From the NCBI GenBank assembly GCA_012295275.1, contig CM022678.1:6351059-6391058 (forward strand): a DNA stretch of 40,000 nt, written 5' to 3'. The DNA comes from Chrysomallon squamiferum. Its lineage: Eukaryota > Mollusca > Gastropoda > Neomphalida > Peltospiridae. A program made the position numbers and the translations under genes. Below, piece by piece: positions 37,901 to 40,000 of this stretch (position 1 is the stretch's first letter; every line of letters starts with the position of its first letter). The notes beneath the pieces are model-generated. The model worked only from the letters and a program-made list of their open reading frames with translations, did no database searches and was not told where the DNA came from.

Positions 37901-38920
37901 TATTATAACAATGAATATAATAAATGGTATAACCAGATTTAGACACTATGTTTGATATTTATATGTAAATTCATAAACAAAATATACAGTTTATTGAATG
38001 CAAATAATTTCTTGACTACAGTTACAAAATATATCGATCTACTTTCCGAATTTTCGTTTCGCAAGATTTTAATTTTCGTCATCACTGATATAAAGTACTG
38101 AAGTTCTCTTTAGACTAAGATCCATAAAACATTATGACAGATTAAAATCAAAATGAAACTTTCTGTTTTAACTAAATGTGTTTTAAATCTACTTGAATAG
38201 TGTGAAATACTGGCAATAAGTTCTGACATCATCAAGAACAGTATTTTGAGTGTACCATACCAGCCACCAGCTTTAAAACGACCGAAACTTCATTTAGAGC
38301 TAATCATACTAACACATCATTGTGTAGATACTGTTATGCAGCTTTTAATCGCCAATATAATTATTATCTATGATTATTCTAAATAGCAGGCACTCAATTA
38401 AAATGCAGTTACACGAATTTATTACTTTTCCTGCTGATTTCTGGCATTACTAAAGACATTTAGAATGTTGCAAGTGATTTTAGTAAACATTGTAAGCAAG
38501 GAAAGAAAAAAAAATATATCGATTTATTTTTAGTAACAGTTTGACCACTTCCAAATATCAAAAGAATGAAACAGTGAGAGGTTTTGTTTTATATATATTT
38601 TTTAATTTCGTACTTAACATAAAACAAGTGATTATTTCAAATAATAATAATAATAATAATAATAATAATCATCATAATCATAATCATAATAATAATAGTA
38701 ATAATGATAGTAATAAAAAAAAGTAAAACAATTTAATAATAATAATAATAAGAAGAAGAAGAAGAAGAACCAGGCAACAGAATAAATAGTTTCTGAGAAA
38801 AATGTATTTTTTTTTTTTTTTTTGCTCACTCATAAGTTTTTAATTTTGATTTATTTTTAAAAACTTACTTGTTCCAAAGGCTAAAATTACAAAAAGGGCG
38901 ACAACTAGAAACAGCTTCAT
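12397..38920 (-). CDS. Gene A: secreted Thr/Pro-rich mucin-like protein encoded by a micro-exon array (spliced, composite)
   Basis: Composite of the exons listed separately: signal-peptide exon 38869-38920, one Ser/Thr exon 36648-36665, 56 exons of 18 nt between 35763 and 14534, and terminal exon 12428-12397. All junctions are phase 1, so any subset of the micro-exons keeps the frame. Joined in full they give 1110 nt including the stop, about 369 residues. After the 17-residue signal sequence the product is nearly all repeats of Thr-Thr-Pro-Thr-Thr-Thr and variants, the composition expected of a densely O-glycosylated secreted mucin. No folded domain is visible. Function is inferred from composition only. 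Schistosome micro-exon genes and the repeat exons of schistosome polymorphic mucins are organisational parallels, not demonstrated homologues. Which exons are actually spliced in is unknown. Confidence 0.8.
13357..13370 (-). pseudogene. Decayed micro-exon relic
   Basis: The acceptor TTGTTTAG remains, but only 14 nt of exon are left and the donor GT has become CT. Confidence 0.45.
13491..13508 (-). pseudogene. Micro-exon with mutated donor
   Basis: ATTCTAGACGAACAACAG with acceptor ATTTTAAG. The donor GT is AT, so splicing out of it would fail. Confidence 0.5.
13572..13589 (-). pseudogene. 18-nt exon with in-frame stop
   Basis: GTGATTGGTGAACAACAG has an intact acceptor TTTTTAG and donor GTAAATTTTT, but phase 1 reads D-W-stop. 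It is open only in phase 0. Confidence 0.5.
13970..14045. repeat. (AAT)n microsatellite
   Basis: About 25 AAT triplets in the last intron of gene A. Confidence 0.85.
14534..14551 (-). CDS. Gene A micro-exon 56 (TTPAAV)
   Basis: CAACACCTGCTGCAGTCT, acceptor TTTTCTAG, donor GTAAGTATTG. Last 18-nt exon of the array, reading T-T-P-A-A-V and ending in T. The most diverged intact member. Confidence 0.75.
14705..15250. repeat. (CATA)n, (TG)n, (TA)n and CTCACACAC tracts
   Basis: Compound microsatellites at about 14722-14788, 15130-15175 and 15186-15240. The TACTCACACACACAAACAT motif occurs twice, about 54 bp apart. Confidence 0.75.
15577..15585 (-). pseudogene. Truncated array exon
   Basis: The acceptor ATTGTAG and the first nine bases CAACACCTA survive; the second half and the donor are deleted. 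Confidence 0.6.
16100..16117 (-). CDS. Gene A micro-exon 55 (TTPRRT)
   Basis: CAACACCTAGAAGAACCA, acceptor TTTTGCAG, donor GTAAGTATGG. Two Arg replace Thr. Confidence 0.78.
16345..16362 (-). CDS. Gene A micro-exon 54 (TTPTTT)
   Basis: CAACACCTACTACTACCA, acceptor TTCTTGTAG, donor GTAAGTAATG. Consensus array exon. Confidence 0.8.
16776..16793 (-). CDS. Gene A micro-exon 53 (TTTTTT)
   Basis: CGACAACTACTACAACCA, acceptor TTTGTAG, donor GTAAGTATGG. The invariant Pro is replaced by Thr (CCT to ACT). Confidence 0.78.
17019..17036 (-). CDS. Gene A micro-exon 52 (TTPTTT)
   Basis: CAACACCTACTACTACCA, acceptor TTTTGTAG, donor GTAAGTAATG. Confidence 0.8.
17434..17451 (-). CDS. Gene A micro-exon 51 (TTPTTT)
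   Basis: CGACACCTACTACAACCA, acceptor TTTTGTAG, donor GTAAGTATGG. The CG start makes the junction codon ACG. Confidence 0.8.
17686..17703 (-). CDS. Gene A micro-exon 50 (TTPTTT)
   Basis: CAACACCTACTACTACCA, acceptor TTCTTGTAG, donor GTAAGTAATG. Confidence 0.8.
17914..17931 (-). CDS. Gene A micro-exon 49 (TTPTTT)
   Basis: CAACACCTACTACTACCA, acceptor TTTTGTAG, donor GTAAGTACTG. Only about 210 bp from exon 50, one of the shortest introns in the array. Confidence 0.8.
18342..18359 (-). CDS. Gene A micro-exon 48 (TTPTTT)
   Basis: CGACACCTACTACAACCA, acceptor TTTTGTAG, donor GTAAGTATGG. Confidence 0.8.
18597..18614 (-). CDS. Gene A micro-exon 47 (TTPTTT)
   Basis: CAACACCTACTACTACCA, acceptor TTTTGTAG, donor GTAAGTAATG. 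Confidence 0.8.
19130..19147 (-). CDS. Gene A micro-exon 46 (TTPRTT)
   Basis: CAACACCTAGAACAACCA, acceptor TTTTGCAG, donor GTAAGTATAT. A (TA)n tract (19169-19203) lies just upstream of the acceptor. Confidence 0.8.
19169..19203. repeat. (TA)n upstream of micro-exon 46 acceptor
   Basis: About 17 TA units. The sister tract in the next 2.4-kb repeat (21554-21607) has expanded to about 27 units. Confidence 0.85.
19398..19415 (-). CDS. Gene A micro-exon 45 (TTPTTT)
   Basis: CAACACCTACTACTACCA, acceptor TTTTGTAG, donor GTAAGTAATG. Confidence 0.8.
19626..19643 (-). CDS. Gene A micro-exon 44 (TTPTTT)
   Basis: CAACACCTACTACTACCA, acceptor TTTTGTAG, donor GTAAGAATTG. Confidence 0.8.
20055..20072 (-). 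CDS. Gene A micro-exon 43 (TTPTTT)
   Basis: CGACACCTACTACAACCA, acceptor TTTTGTAG, donor GTAAGTATGG. Confidence 0.8.
20296..20313 (-). CDS. Gene A micro-exon 42 (TTPTTT), weak donor
   Basis: CAACACCTACTACTACCA, acceptor TTTTGTAG. The donor is GTAACGAAAC because four bases of the usual GTAAGTAATG have been lost. Inclusion may be reduced. Confidence 0.7.
20725..20742 (-). CDS. Gene A micro-exon 41 (TTPTTT)
   Basis: CGACACCTACTACAACCA, acceptor TTTTGTAG, donor GTAAGTATGG. Confidence 0.8.
20980..20997 (-). CDS. Gene A micro-exon 40 (TTPTTT)
   Basis: CAACACCTACTACTACCA, acceptor TTTTGTAG, donor GTAAGTAATG. Confidence 0.8.
21515..21532 (-). CDS. Gene A micro-exon 39 (TTPRTT)
   Basis: CAACACCTAGAACAACCA, acceptor TTTTGCAG, donor GTAAGTATAT. 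Confidence 0.8.
21554..21607. repeat. (TA)n upstream of micro-exon 39 acceptor
   Basis: About 27 TA units, the longest of the homologous tracts beside the AGAACA exon class. Confidence 0.85.
21801..21818 (-). CDS. Gene A micro-exon 38 (TTPTTT)
   Basis: CAACACCTACTACTACCA, acceptor TTTTGTAG, donor GTAAGTAATG. Confidence 0.8.
22031..22048 (-). CDS. Gene A micro-exon 37 (TTPTTT)
   Basis: CAACACCTACTACTACCA, acceptor TTTTGTAG, donor GTAAGAATTG. Confidence 0.8.
22461..22478 (-). CDS. Gene A micro-exon 36 (TIPTTV)
   Basis: CGATACCTACTACAGTCA, acceptor TTTTGTAG, donor GTAAGTATGG. Ile and Val replace Thr. Confidence 0.8.
22706..22723 (-). CDS. Gene A micro-exon 35 (TTPTTT), weak donor
   Basis: CAACACCTACTACTACCA, acceptor TTTTGTAG, donor GTAACGAAAT. 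It shares the shortened donor with its sister at 20296. Confidence 0.7.
23260..23277 (-). CDS. Gene A micro-exon 34 (MTPTTT)
   Basis: TGACACCTACTACAACCA, acceptor TTTTGTAG, donor GTAAGTATGG. The TG start joins an A-ending exon to give an internal Met. Confidence 0.8.
23297..23345. repeat. (TA)n(CA)n upstream of micro-exon 34 acceptor
   Basis: On the transcript this is (UG)n(UA)n about 20-65 nt before the 3' splice site. Confidence 0.85.
23514..23531 (-). CDS. Gene A micro-exon 33 (TTPTDT)
   Basis: CAACACCTACTGATACCA, acceptor TTTTGTAG, donor GTAAGTATTG. The Asp codon GAT is preceded by T, creating TGA in one of the wrong frames. Confidence 0.8.
23944..23961 (-). CDS. Gene A micro-exon 32 (TIPTTI)
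   Basis: CGATACCTACTACAATCA, acceptor TTTTGTAG, donor GTAAGTATGG. Confidence 0.8.
24193..24210 (-). CDS. Gene A micro-exon 31 (RTPTTT)
   Basis: GAACACCTACTACTACCA, acceptor TTCTTGTAG, donor GTAACTAATG. The GA start gives Arg at the junction. Confidence 0.78.
24749..24766 (-). CDS. Gene A micro-exon 30 (MTPTTT)
   Basis: TGACACCTACTACAACCA, acceptor TTTTGTAG, donor GTAAGTATGG. Confidence 0.8.
24787..24841. repeat. (TA)n(CA)n upstream of micro-exon 30 acceptor
   Basis: A long TA part (about 19 units) and a short CA part, in the same position as the tract at 23297. Confidence 0.85.
25008..25025 (-). CDS. Gene A micro-exon 29 (TTPTDT)
   Basis: CAACACCTACTGATACCA, acceptor TTTTGTAG, donor GTAAGTATTG. 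Confidence 0.8.
25436..25453 (-). CDS. Gene A micro-exon 28 (TIPTTI)
   Basis: CGATACCTACAACAATCA, acceptor TTCTGTAG, donor GTAAGTATGG. Silent ACT to ACA change against its sisters. Confidence 0.8.
25683..25700 (-). CDS. Gene A micro-exon 27 (RTPTTS)
   Basis: GAACACCTACTACTAGCA, acceptor TATCTTGTAG, donor GTAACTAATG. The last codon is AGC (Ser); it makes TAG in a wrong frame. Confidence 0.78.
26237..26254 (-). CDS. Gene A micro-exon 26 (MTPTTT)
   Basis: TGACACCTACTACAACCA, acceptor TTTTGTAG, donor GTAAGTATGG. Confidence 0.8.
26276..26330. repeat. (TA)n(CA)n upstream of micro-exon 26 acceptor
   Basis: Homologous tract in the next 1.49-kb repeat. Confidence 0.85.
26503..26520 (-). CDS. Gene A micro-exon 25 (TTPTDT)
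   Basis: CAACACCTACTGATACCA, donor GTAAGTATTG. The acceptor is TTTTTTTTAG, lacking the usual GT before AG. Confidence 0.78.
26933..26950 (-). CDS. Gene A micro-exon 24 (TIPTTI)
   Basis: CGATACCTACTACAATCA, acceptor TTTTGTAG, donor GTAAGTATGG. Confidence 0.8.
27184..27201 (-). CDS. Gene A micro-exon 23 (RTPTTT)
   Basis: GAACACCTACTACTACCA, acceptor TTCTTGTAG, donor GTAACTAATG. Confidence 0.78.
27747..27764 (-). CDS. Gene A micro-exon 22 (MTPTTA)
   Basis: TGACACCTACTACAGCCA, acceptor TTTTGTAG, donor GTAAGTATGG. Ala replaces the last Thr. Confidence 0.8.
27786..27836. repeat. (TA)n(CA)n upstream of micro-exon 22 acceptor
   Basis: Mostly TA with only about five CA units. Confidence 0.85.
28003..28020 (-). 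CDS. Gene A micro-exon 21 (TTPTDT)
   Basis: CAACACCTACTGATACCA, acceptor TTTTGTAG, donor GTAAGTATTG. Confidence 0.8.
28431..28448 (-). CDS. Gene A micro-exon 20 (TIPTTI)
   Basis: CGATACCTACTACAATCA, acceptor TTTTGTAG, donor GTAAGTATGG. Confidence 0.8.
28678..28695 (-). pseudogene. Array exon with dead donor
   Basis: GAACACCTACTACTACCA with acceptor TTCTTGTAG, but the donor GT has become GA (GAAACTAACG). Coding sequence is intact; splicing out should fail, so the exon is expected to be skipped. Confidence 0.7.
29232..29249 (-). CDS. Gene A micro-exon 19 (MTPTTT)
   Basis: TGACACCTACTACAACCA, acceptor TTTTGTAG, donor GTAAGTATGG. Confidence 0.8.
29270..29335. repeat. (TA)n(CA)n upstream of micro-exon 19 acceptor
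   Basis: Short TA part and the longest CA part of the seven homologous tracts (about 25 units with one CAAA interruption). Confidence 0.85.
29501..29518 (-). CDS. Gene A micro-exon 18 (TTPTDT)
   Basis: CAACACCTACTGATACCA, acceptor TTTTGTAG, donor GTAAGTATTG. Confidence 0.8.
29954..29971 (-). CDS. Gene A micro-exon 17 (TTPTTT)
   Basis: CAACACCTACTACTACCA, acceptor TTTTGTAG, donor GTAAGTAATG. Confidence 0.8.
30387..30404 (-). CDS. Gene A micro-exon 16 (TTPGTT)
   Basis: CGACACCTGGTACAACCA, acceptor TTTTGTAG, donor GTAAGTATGG. A Gly replaces Thr. Confidence 0.8.
30638..30655 (-). CDS. Gene A micro-exon 15 (TPPTTT)
   Basis: CACCACCTACTACTACCA, acceptor TTTTGTAG, donor GTAAGTAATG. Has two Pro residues. 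Confidence 0.8.
31172..31189 (-). CDS. Gene A micro-exon 14 (TTPTTT)
   Basis: CAACACCTACAACAACCA, acceptor TTTTGCAG, donor GTAAGTATGG. Confidence 0.8.
31419..31436 (-). CDS. Gene A micro-exon 13 (RTPTTT)
   Basis: GAACACCTACTACTACCA, acceptor TTTTGTAG, donor GTAAGTAATG (strong donor, unlike most GA-class exons). Confidence 0.8.
31851..31868 (-). CDS. Gene A micro-exon 12 (TILTRS)
   Basis: CGATACTTACTAGAAGCA, acceptor TTTTGTAG, donor GTAAGTATGG. Pro replaced by Leu; TAG appears only in a wrong frame. Confidence 0.78.
32098..32115 (-). CDS. Gene A micro-exon 11 (RTPTTT)
   Basis: GAACACCTACTACTACCA, acceptor TTCTTGTAG, donor GTAACTAATG. After a C-ending exon the junction codon is CGA, still Arg. 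Confidence 0.78.
32653..32670 (-). CDS. Gene A micro-exon 10 (TTPTTT, ends in C)
   Basis: CGACACCTACTACAACCC, acceptor TTTTGTAG, donor GTAAGTATGG. The final base is C instead of A, which changes the next junction codon. Confidence 0.8.
32690..32743. repeat. (TA)n(CA)n upstream of micro-exon 10 acceptor
   Basis: Same relative position as in the TGACACC class. Confidence 0.85.
32909..32926 (-). CDS. Gene A micro-exon 9 (TTPTDT)
   Basis: CAACACCTACTGATACCA, acceptor TTTTGTAG, donor GTAAGTATTG. Confidence 0.8.
33334..33351 (-). CDS. Gene A micro-exon 8 (NTPRTT)
   Basis: ACACACCTAGAACAACCA, acceptor TTTTGCAG, donor GTAAGTATAT. The AC start gives Asn at the junction. Confidence 0.78.
33581..33598 (-). 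CDS. Gene A micro-exon 7 (RTPTTT)
   Basis: GAACACCTACTACTACCA, acceptor TTTTGTAG, donor GTAAGTAATG. Confidence 0.8.
34014..34031 (-). CDS. Gene A micro-exon 6 (TIITRS)
   Basis: CGATAATTACTAGAAGCA, acceptor TTTTGTAG, donor GTAAGTATGG. Pro replaced by Ile; TAA appears only in a wrong frame. Confidence 0.78.
34261..34278 (-). CDS. Gene A micro-exon 5 (PTPTTT)
   Basis: CAACACCTACTACTACCA, acceptor TTCTTGTAG, donor GTAACTAATG. It follows a C-ending exon, so the junction codon is CCA (Pro). Confidence 0.78.
34819..34836 (-). CDS. Gene A micro-exon 4 (MTPTTT, ends in C)
   Basis: TGACACCTACTACAACCC, acceptor TTTTGTAG, donor GTAAGTATGG. Confidence 0.8.
34857..34905. repeat. (TA)n(CA)n upstream of micro-exon 4 acceptor
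   Basis: Short TA part and long CA part. Confidence 0.85.
35068..35085 (-). CDS. Gene A micro-exon 3 (TTPTDT)
   Basis: CAACACCTACTGATACCA, acceptor TTTTGTAG, donor GTAAGTATTG. Confidence 0.8.
35497..35514 (-). CDS. Gene A micro-exon 2 (TIPTTT)
   Basis: CGATACCTACTACAACCA, acceptor TTTTGTAG, donor GTAAGTATGG. Confidence 0.8.
35746..35763 (-). CDS. Gene A micro-exon 1 of the Thr/Pro array (GTPTTT)
   Basis: GAACACCTACTACTACCA, acceptor TTCTTGTAG, donor GTAACTAATG. It follows the G-ending exon at 36648, giving Gly at the junction. Confidence 0.78.
36216..36228 (-). pseudogene. 13-nt exon-like relic
   Basis: ACGTCGTCTTCCA lies between TTCTAG and GTAAATATTA. Its length is not a multiple of three; including it would put the array into a frame that stops at the TGATACC exon class. 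Probably a shortened relic of the 24-nt class. Confidence 0.4.
36648..36665 (-). CDS. Gene A Ser/Thr micro-exon (SSSRTT)
   Basis: GTTCATCTCGAACAACAG, acceptor CTTTTTCAG, donor GTAAGTTATT. First intact coding exon after the signal peptide of A, reading S-S-S-R-T-T and ending in G. It belongs to the GTTCATC class of gene B. Confidence 0.77.
37019..37036 (-). pseudogene. 18-nt exon with in-frame TGA, gene A
   Basis: GTTCGTCTTGATCAACAT, acceptor TTATTCAG and donor GTAAATTATT intact. Phase 1 reads S-S-stop, consistent with a CGA to TGA change relative to the exon at 36648. Confidence 0.55.
37431..37454 (-). pseudogene. 24-nt exon with in-frame TAA, gene A
   Basis: Acceptor TTTTTGATAG, donor GTGAATACAT. 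Phase 1 codons are K-C-R then TAA. Homologous to 7753-7776 of gene B, which has TAG at the same codon. Confidence 0.55.
38641..38765. repeat. (AAT)n with CAT and AAG variants
   Basis: Degenerate triplet array in the intron after the signal exon of gene A, homologous in position to 9358-9455. Confidence 0.85.
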
Positions 38921-38944
38921 CCTTGCTATTTGTTATCTTTCTTT
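38869..38944 (-). CDS. Gene A exon 2: 5' UTR plus signal peptide
   Basis: Acceptor AATTTTCAG; 24 nt of leader; ATG at 38918-38920; donor GTAAGTTTTT. Reads MKLFLVVALFVILAFGT and ends in A, phase 1. It has one basic residue, then a hydrophobic core, with Ala at -3 and Gly at -1 before a plausible cleavage after AFG. This exon fixes the reading frame of the whole micro-exon array. Confidence 0.85.
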
Positions 38945-38955
38945 CTGAAAATTAA

Positions 38956-38974
38956 CAATAATAATAATAATAAC

Positions 38975-39058
<84 letters not shown>
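38956..39058. repeat. (AAT)n microsatellite, intron 1 of gene A
   Basis: About 34 AAT triplets upstream of the signal exon acceptor. The same site in gene B is 9622-9682. Confidence 0.85.
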
Positions 39059-39059
<1 letters not shown>

Positions 39060-39194
39060 TAAAAGTGATCTCACCAATAATTGGTGTGAACAAAATTTTG
39101 AAAAATTTATGTTATTATTTTATTGGTCTGGATATGTAAAAAAAAAAAAAAAAAACACTCTCACACTTACATACATAAACAGATAATTTTATAT

Positions 39195-39310
39195 ATCTAT
39201 CTATCTATCTATCTATCTATATATATATATATATATGCATATACATATAGAAATACAGACATACATACATATATATTTATGCACGCAAACATATATATAG
39301 TTATACATAC
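39195..39310. repeat. (TATC)n, (TA)n and (CATA)n tracts
   Basis: Compound microsatellite in intron 1 of gene A. Confidence 0.8.
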
Positions 39311-39360
39311 ATATATATGTACATACATAGGGAGACAAACAAAGAAGACATTTTACTTAC

Positions 39361-39399
39361 AAAGTATTGTTACTCCTTCAGTTCTGTCTTCAAAATCTA
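39361..39399 (-). other. Gene A 5' UTR exon 1 (start approximate)
   Basis: Ends at donor GTAAGTAAAA after AATACTTT. Homologous to 10051-10090. Non-coding; the start is estimated from the TATA box. Confidence 0.6.
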
Positions 39400-39421
39400 T
39401 TTTACCCAACAGTTTACGTCA

Positions 39422-39429
39422 TATTTATA
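39422..39429 (-). promoter_or_regulatory. Gene A TATA box
   Basis: TATAAATA about 30 bp upstream of the inferred start, conserved with gene B together with its flanks. Confidence 0.65.
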
Positions 39430-39814
39430 TCATTCAGATTTGTGTCAGATTTTAATTAAGTGTTTTTCTGGCAGAGCGTTACGTTGGTAATAATTTTGTT
39501 ATTTCAGATTGGGGCGATTTCTGCTGCGTTTCTTTCTTTCTTTTTAATACAGCATGAACCATTATGACTACAAATTGTTCCGTTAATGGCAGAAATGTAT
39601 TCTTATTCGTTACAAAACTGTAATGAATACAGATGCTATCTGCATCGAAGCCTAAAGCTCTCAGAAACCAATATGAGGAGCAAACGCAAATTAGTTTTCA
39701 ATGACGTAAAAAGGTTTCAGGCATTATTTTAAACTCATTACCTGGATAGATCGATAAAAGTGCAGAACGTGCACGTTGAATATTAAAAACATTCTAATAT
39801 TTTATTACAACATA

Positions 39815-39860
<46 letters not shown>

Positions 39861-39861
39861 C

Positions 39862-39904
<43 letters not shown>

Positions 39905-40000
39905 GTAAACACATTGAGTTAAACAGTAATTTCTTATAAGTTTCTAATTTATTACAACATTATATACATATAGACTGAAACAGCACAACACATTAAGTTA
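39430..40000. other. Upstream region of gene A
   Basis: Shares sequence with the gene B upstream region (10.12-10.44 kb) as far as about 39760. Then (CATA)n/(TA)n at 39808-39902. No gene seen. Confidence 0.55.

Larger units (their letters stand above)
36670..38868 (-). other. 5' introns of gene A with decayed exons
   Basis: A diverged duplicate of about 6.6-9.5 kb in gene B. It contains a stop-bearing exon at 37019, a stop-bearing exon at 37431, a remnant of the 7937-type exon near 37594, (TA)n near 37840 and 37885, and (AAT)n at 38641-38760. No other intact exon is seen. Confidence 0.6.

Noticed and set aside
1-40000. Slime-mould (Dictyostelium) origin, suggested by AAT repeats and high AT
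   Set aside because: Long introns, (CA)n and (TATC)n microsatellites and dense micro-exon splicing do not fit that genome style.
1-40000. Transposable elements, tRNA, rRNA or other protein-coding genes
   Set aside because: No transposase or reverse transcriptase reading, terminal repeat, or tRNA-like fold was recognised on either strand.

Overview
The window is strongly AT-rich eukaryotic (metazoan-type) DNA. It is full of (AAT)n, (TA)n, (CA)n, (TATC)n and (GATA/GACA)-like microsatellites and has no open reading frame of ordinary exon size. The microsatellite style resembles cephalopod molluscs. Flatworms with schistosome-like micro-exon genes, or another AT-rich invertebrate, remain possible. 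I cannot settle the species from sequence alone.

The striking content is on the minus strand: two tandem, paralogous, secreted mucin-like genes built almost wholly from micro-exons. Gene A runs from about 39.4 kb down to 12.3 kb. It has a TATA box (39422-39429), a short 5' UTR exon, and a signal-peptide exon (38869-38944, reading MKLFLVVALFVILAFGT and ending one base into a codon). One 18-nt Ser/Thr exon follows at 36648, then an array of 56 intact 18-nt exons between 35763 and 14534. A terminal exon starts at 12428 and is followed by an AATAAA signal. Every array exon is exactly 18 nt, begins with two bases and ends with one base of a split codon, and reads T-P-T-T-T or a close variant. In this phase, fixed by the signal-peptide exon, none of the exons contains a stop; the other two phases do. 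Spliced in full, gene A would encode about 369 residues of O-glycosylation-type Thr/Pro repeat.

The array was built by nested duplication. A basic exon-plus-intron monomer of about 230-560 bp is organised into higher-order repeats: about 1.49 kb with four exons (22.7-29.8 kb), about 2.16 kb with six exons (31.1-35.4 kb), and about 2.4 kb with seven exons (17.9-22.7 kb). The (TG)n(TA)n tracts (on the transcript strand) recur just upstream of one exon class in each repeat.

Gene B runs from about 10.1 kb down past the left edge. Its promoter, 5' UTR exon, signal exon and flanking introns (about 7.7-10.4 kb) are a diverged duplicate of gene A's 5' end (about 37.3-39.8 kb). Its micro-exons are a different, Ser/Gly-richer set of 18 or 24 nt, seventeen of them intact and in one open frame. 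Its signal exon has lost one base and now reads MKLF-stop, so B is either a recent pseudogene or carries a sequence error. Decayed exons, stop-bearing 'poison-like' exons and an orphan exon between the genes record turnover. The remainder is intron, intergenic DNA and simple repeats; I found no tRNA, rRNA, transposase or other protein gene.
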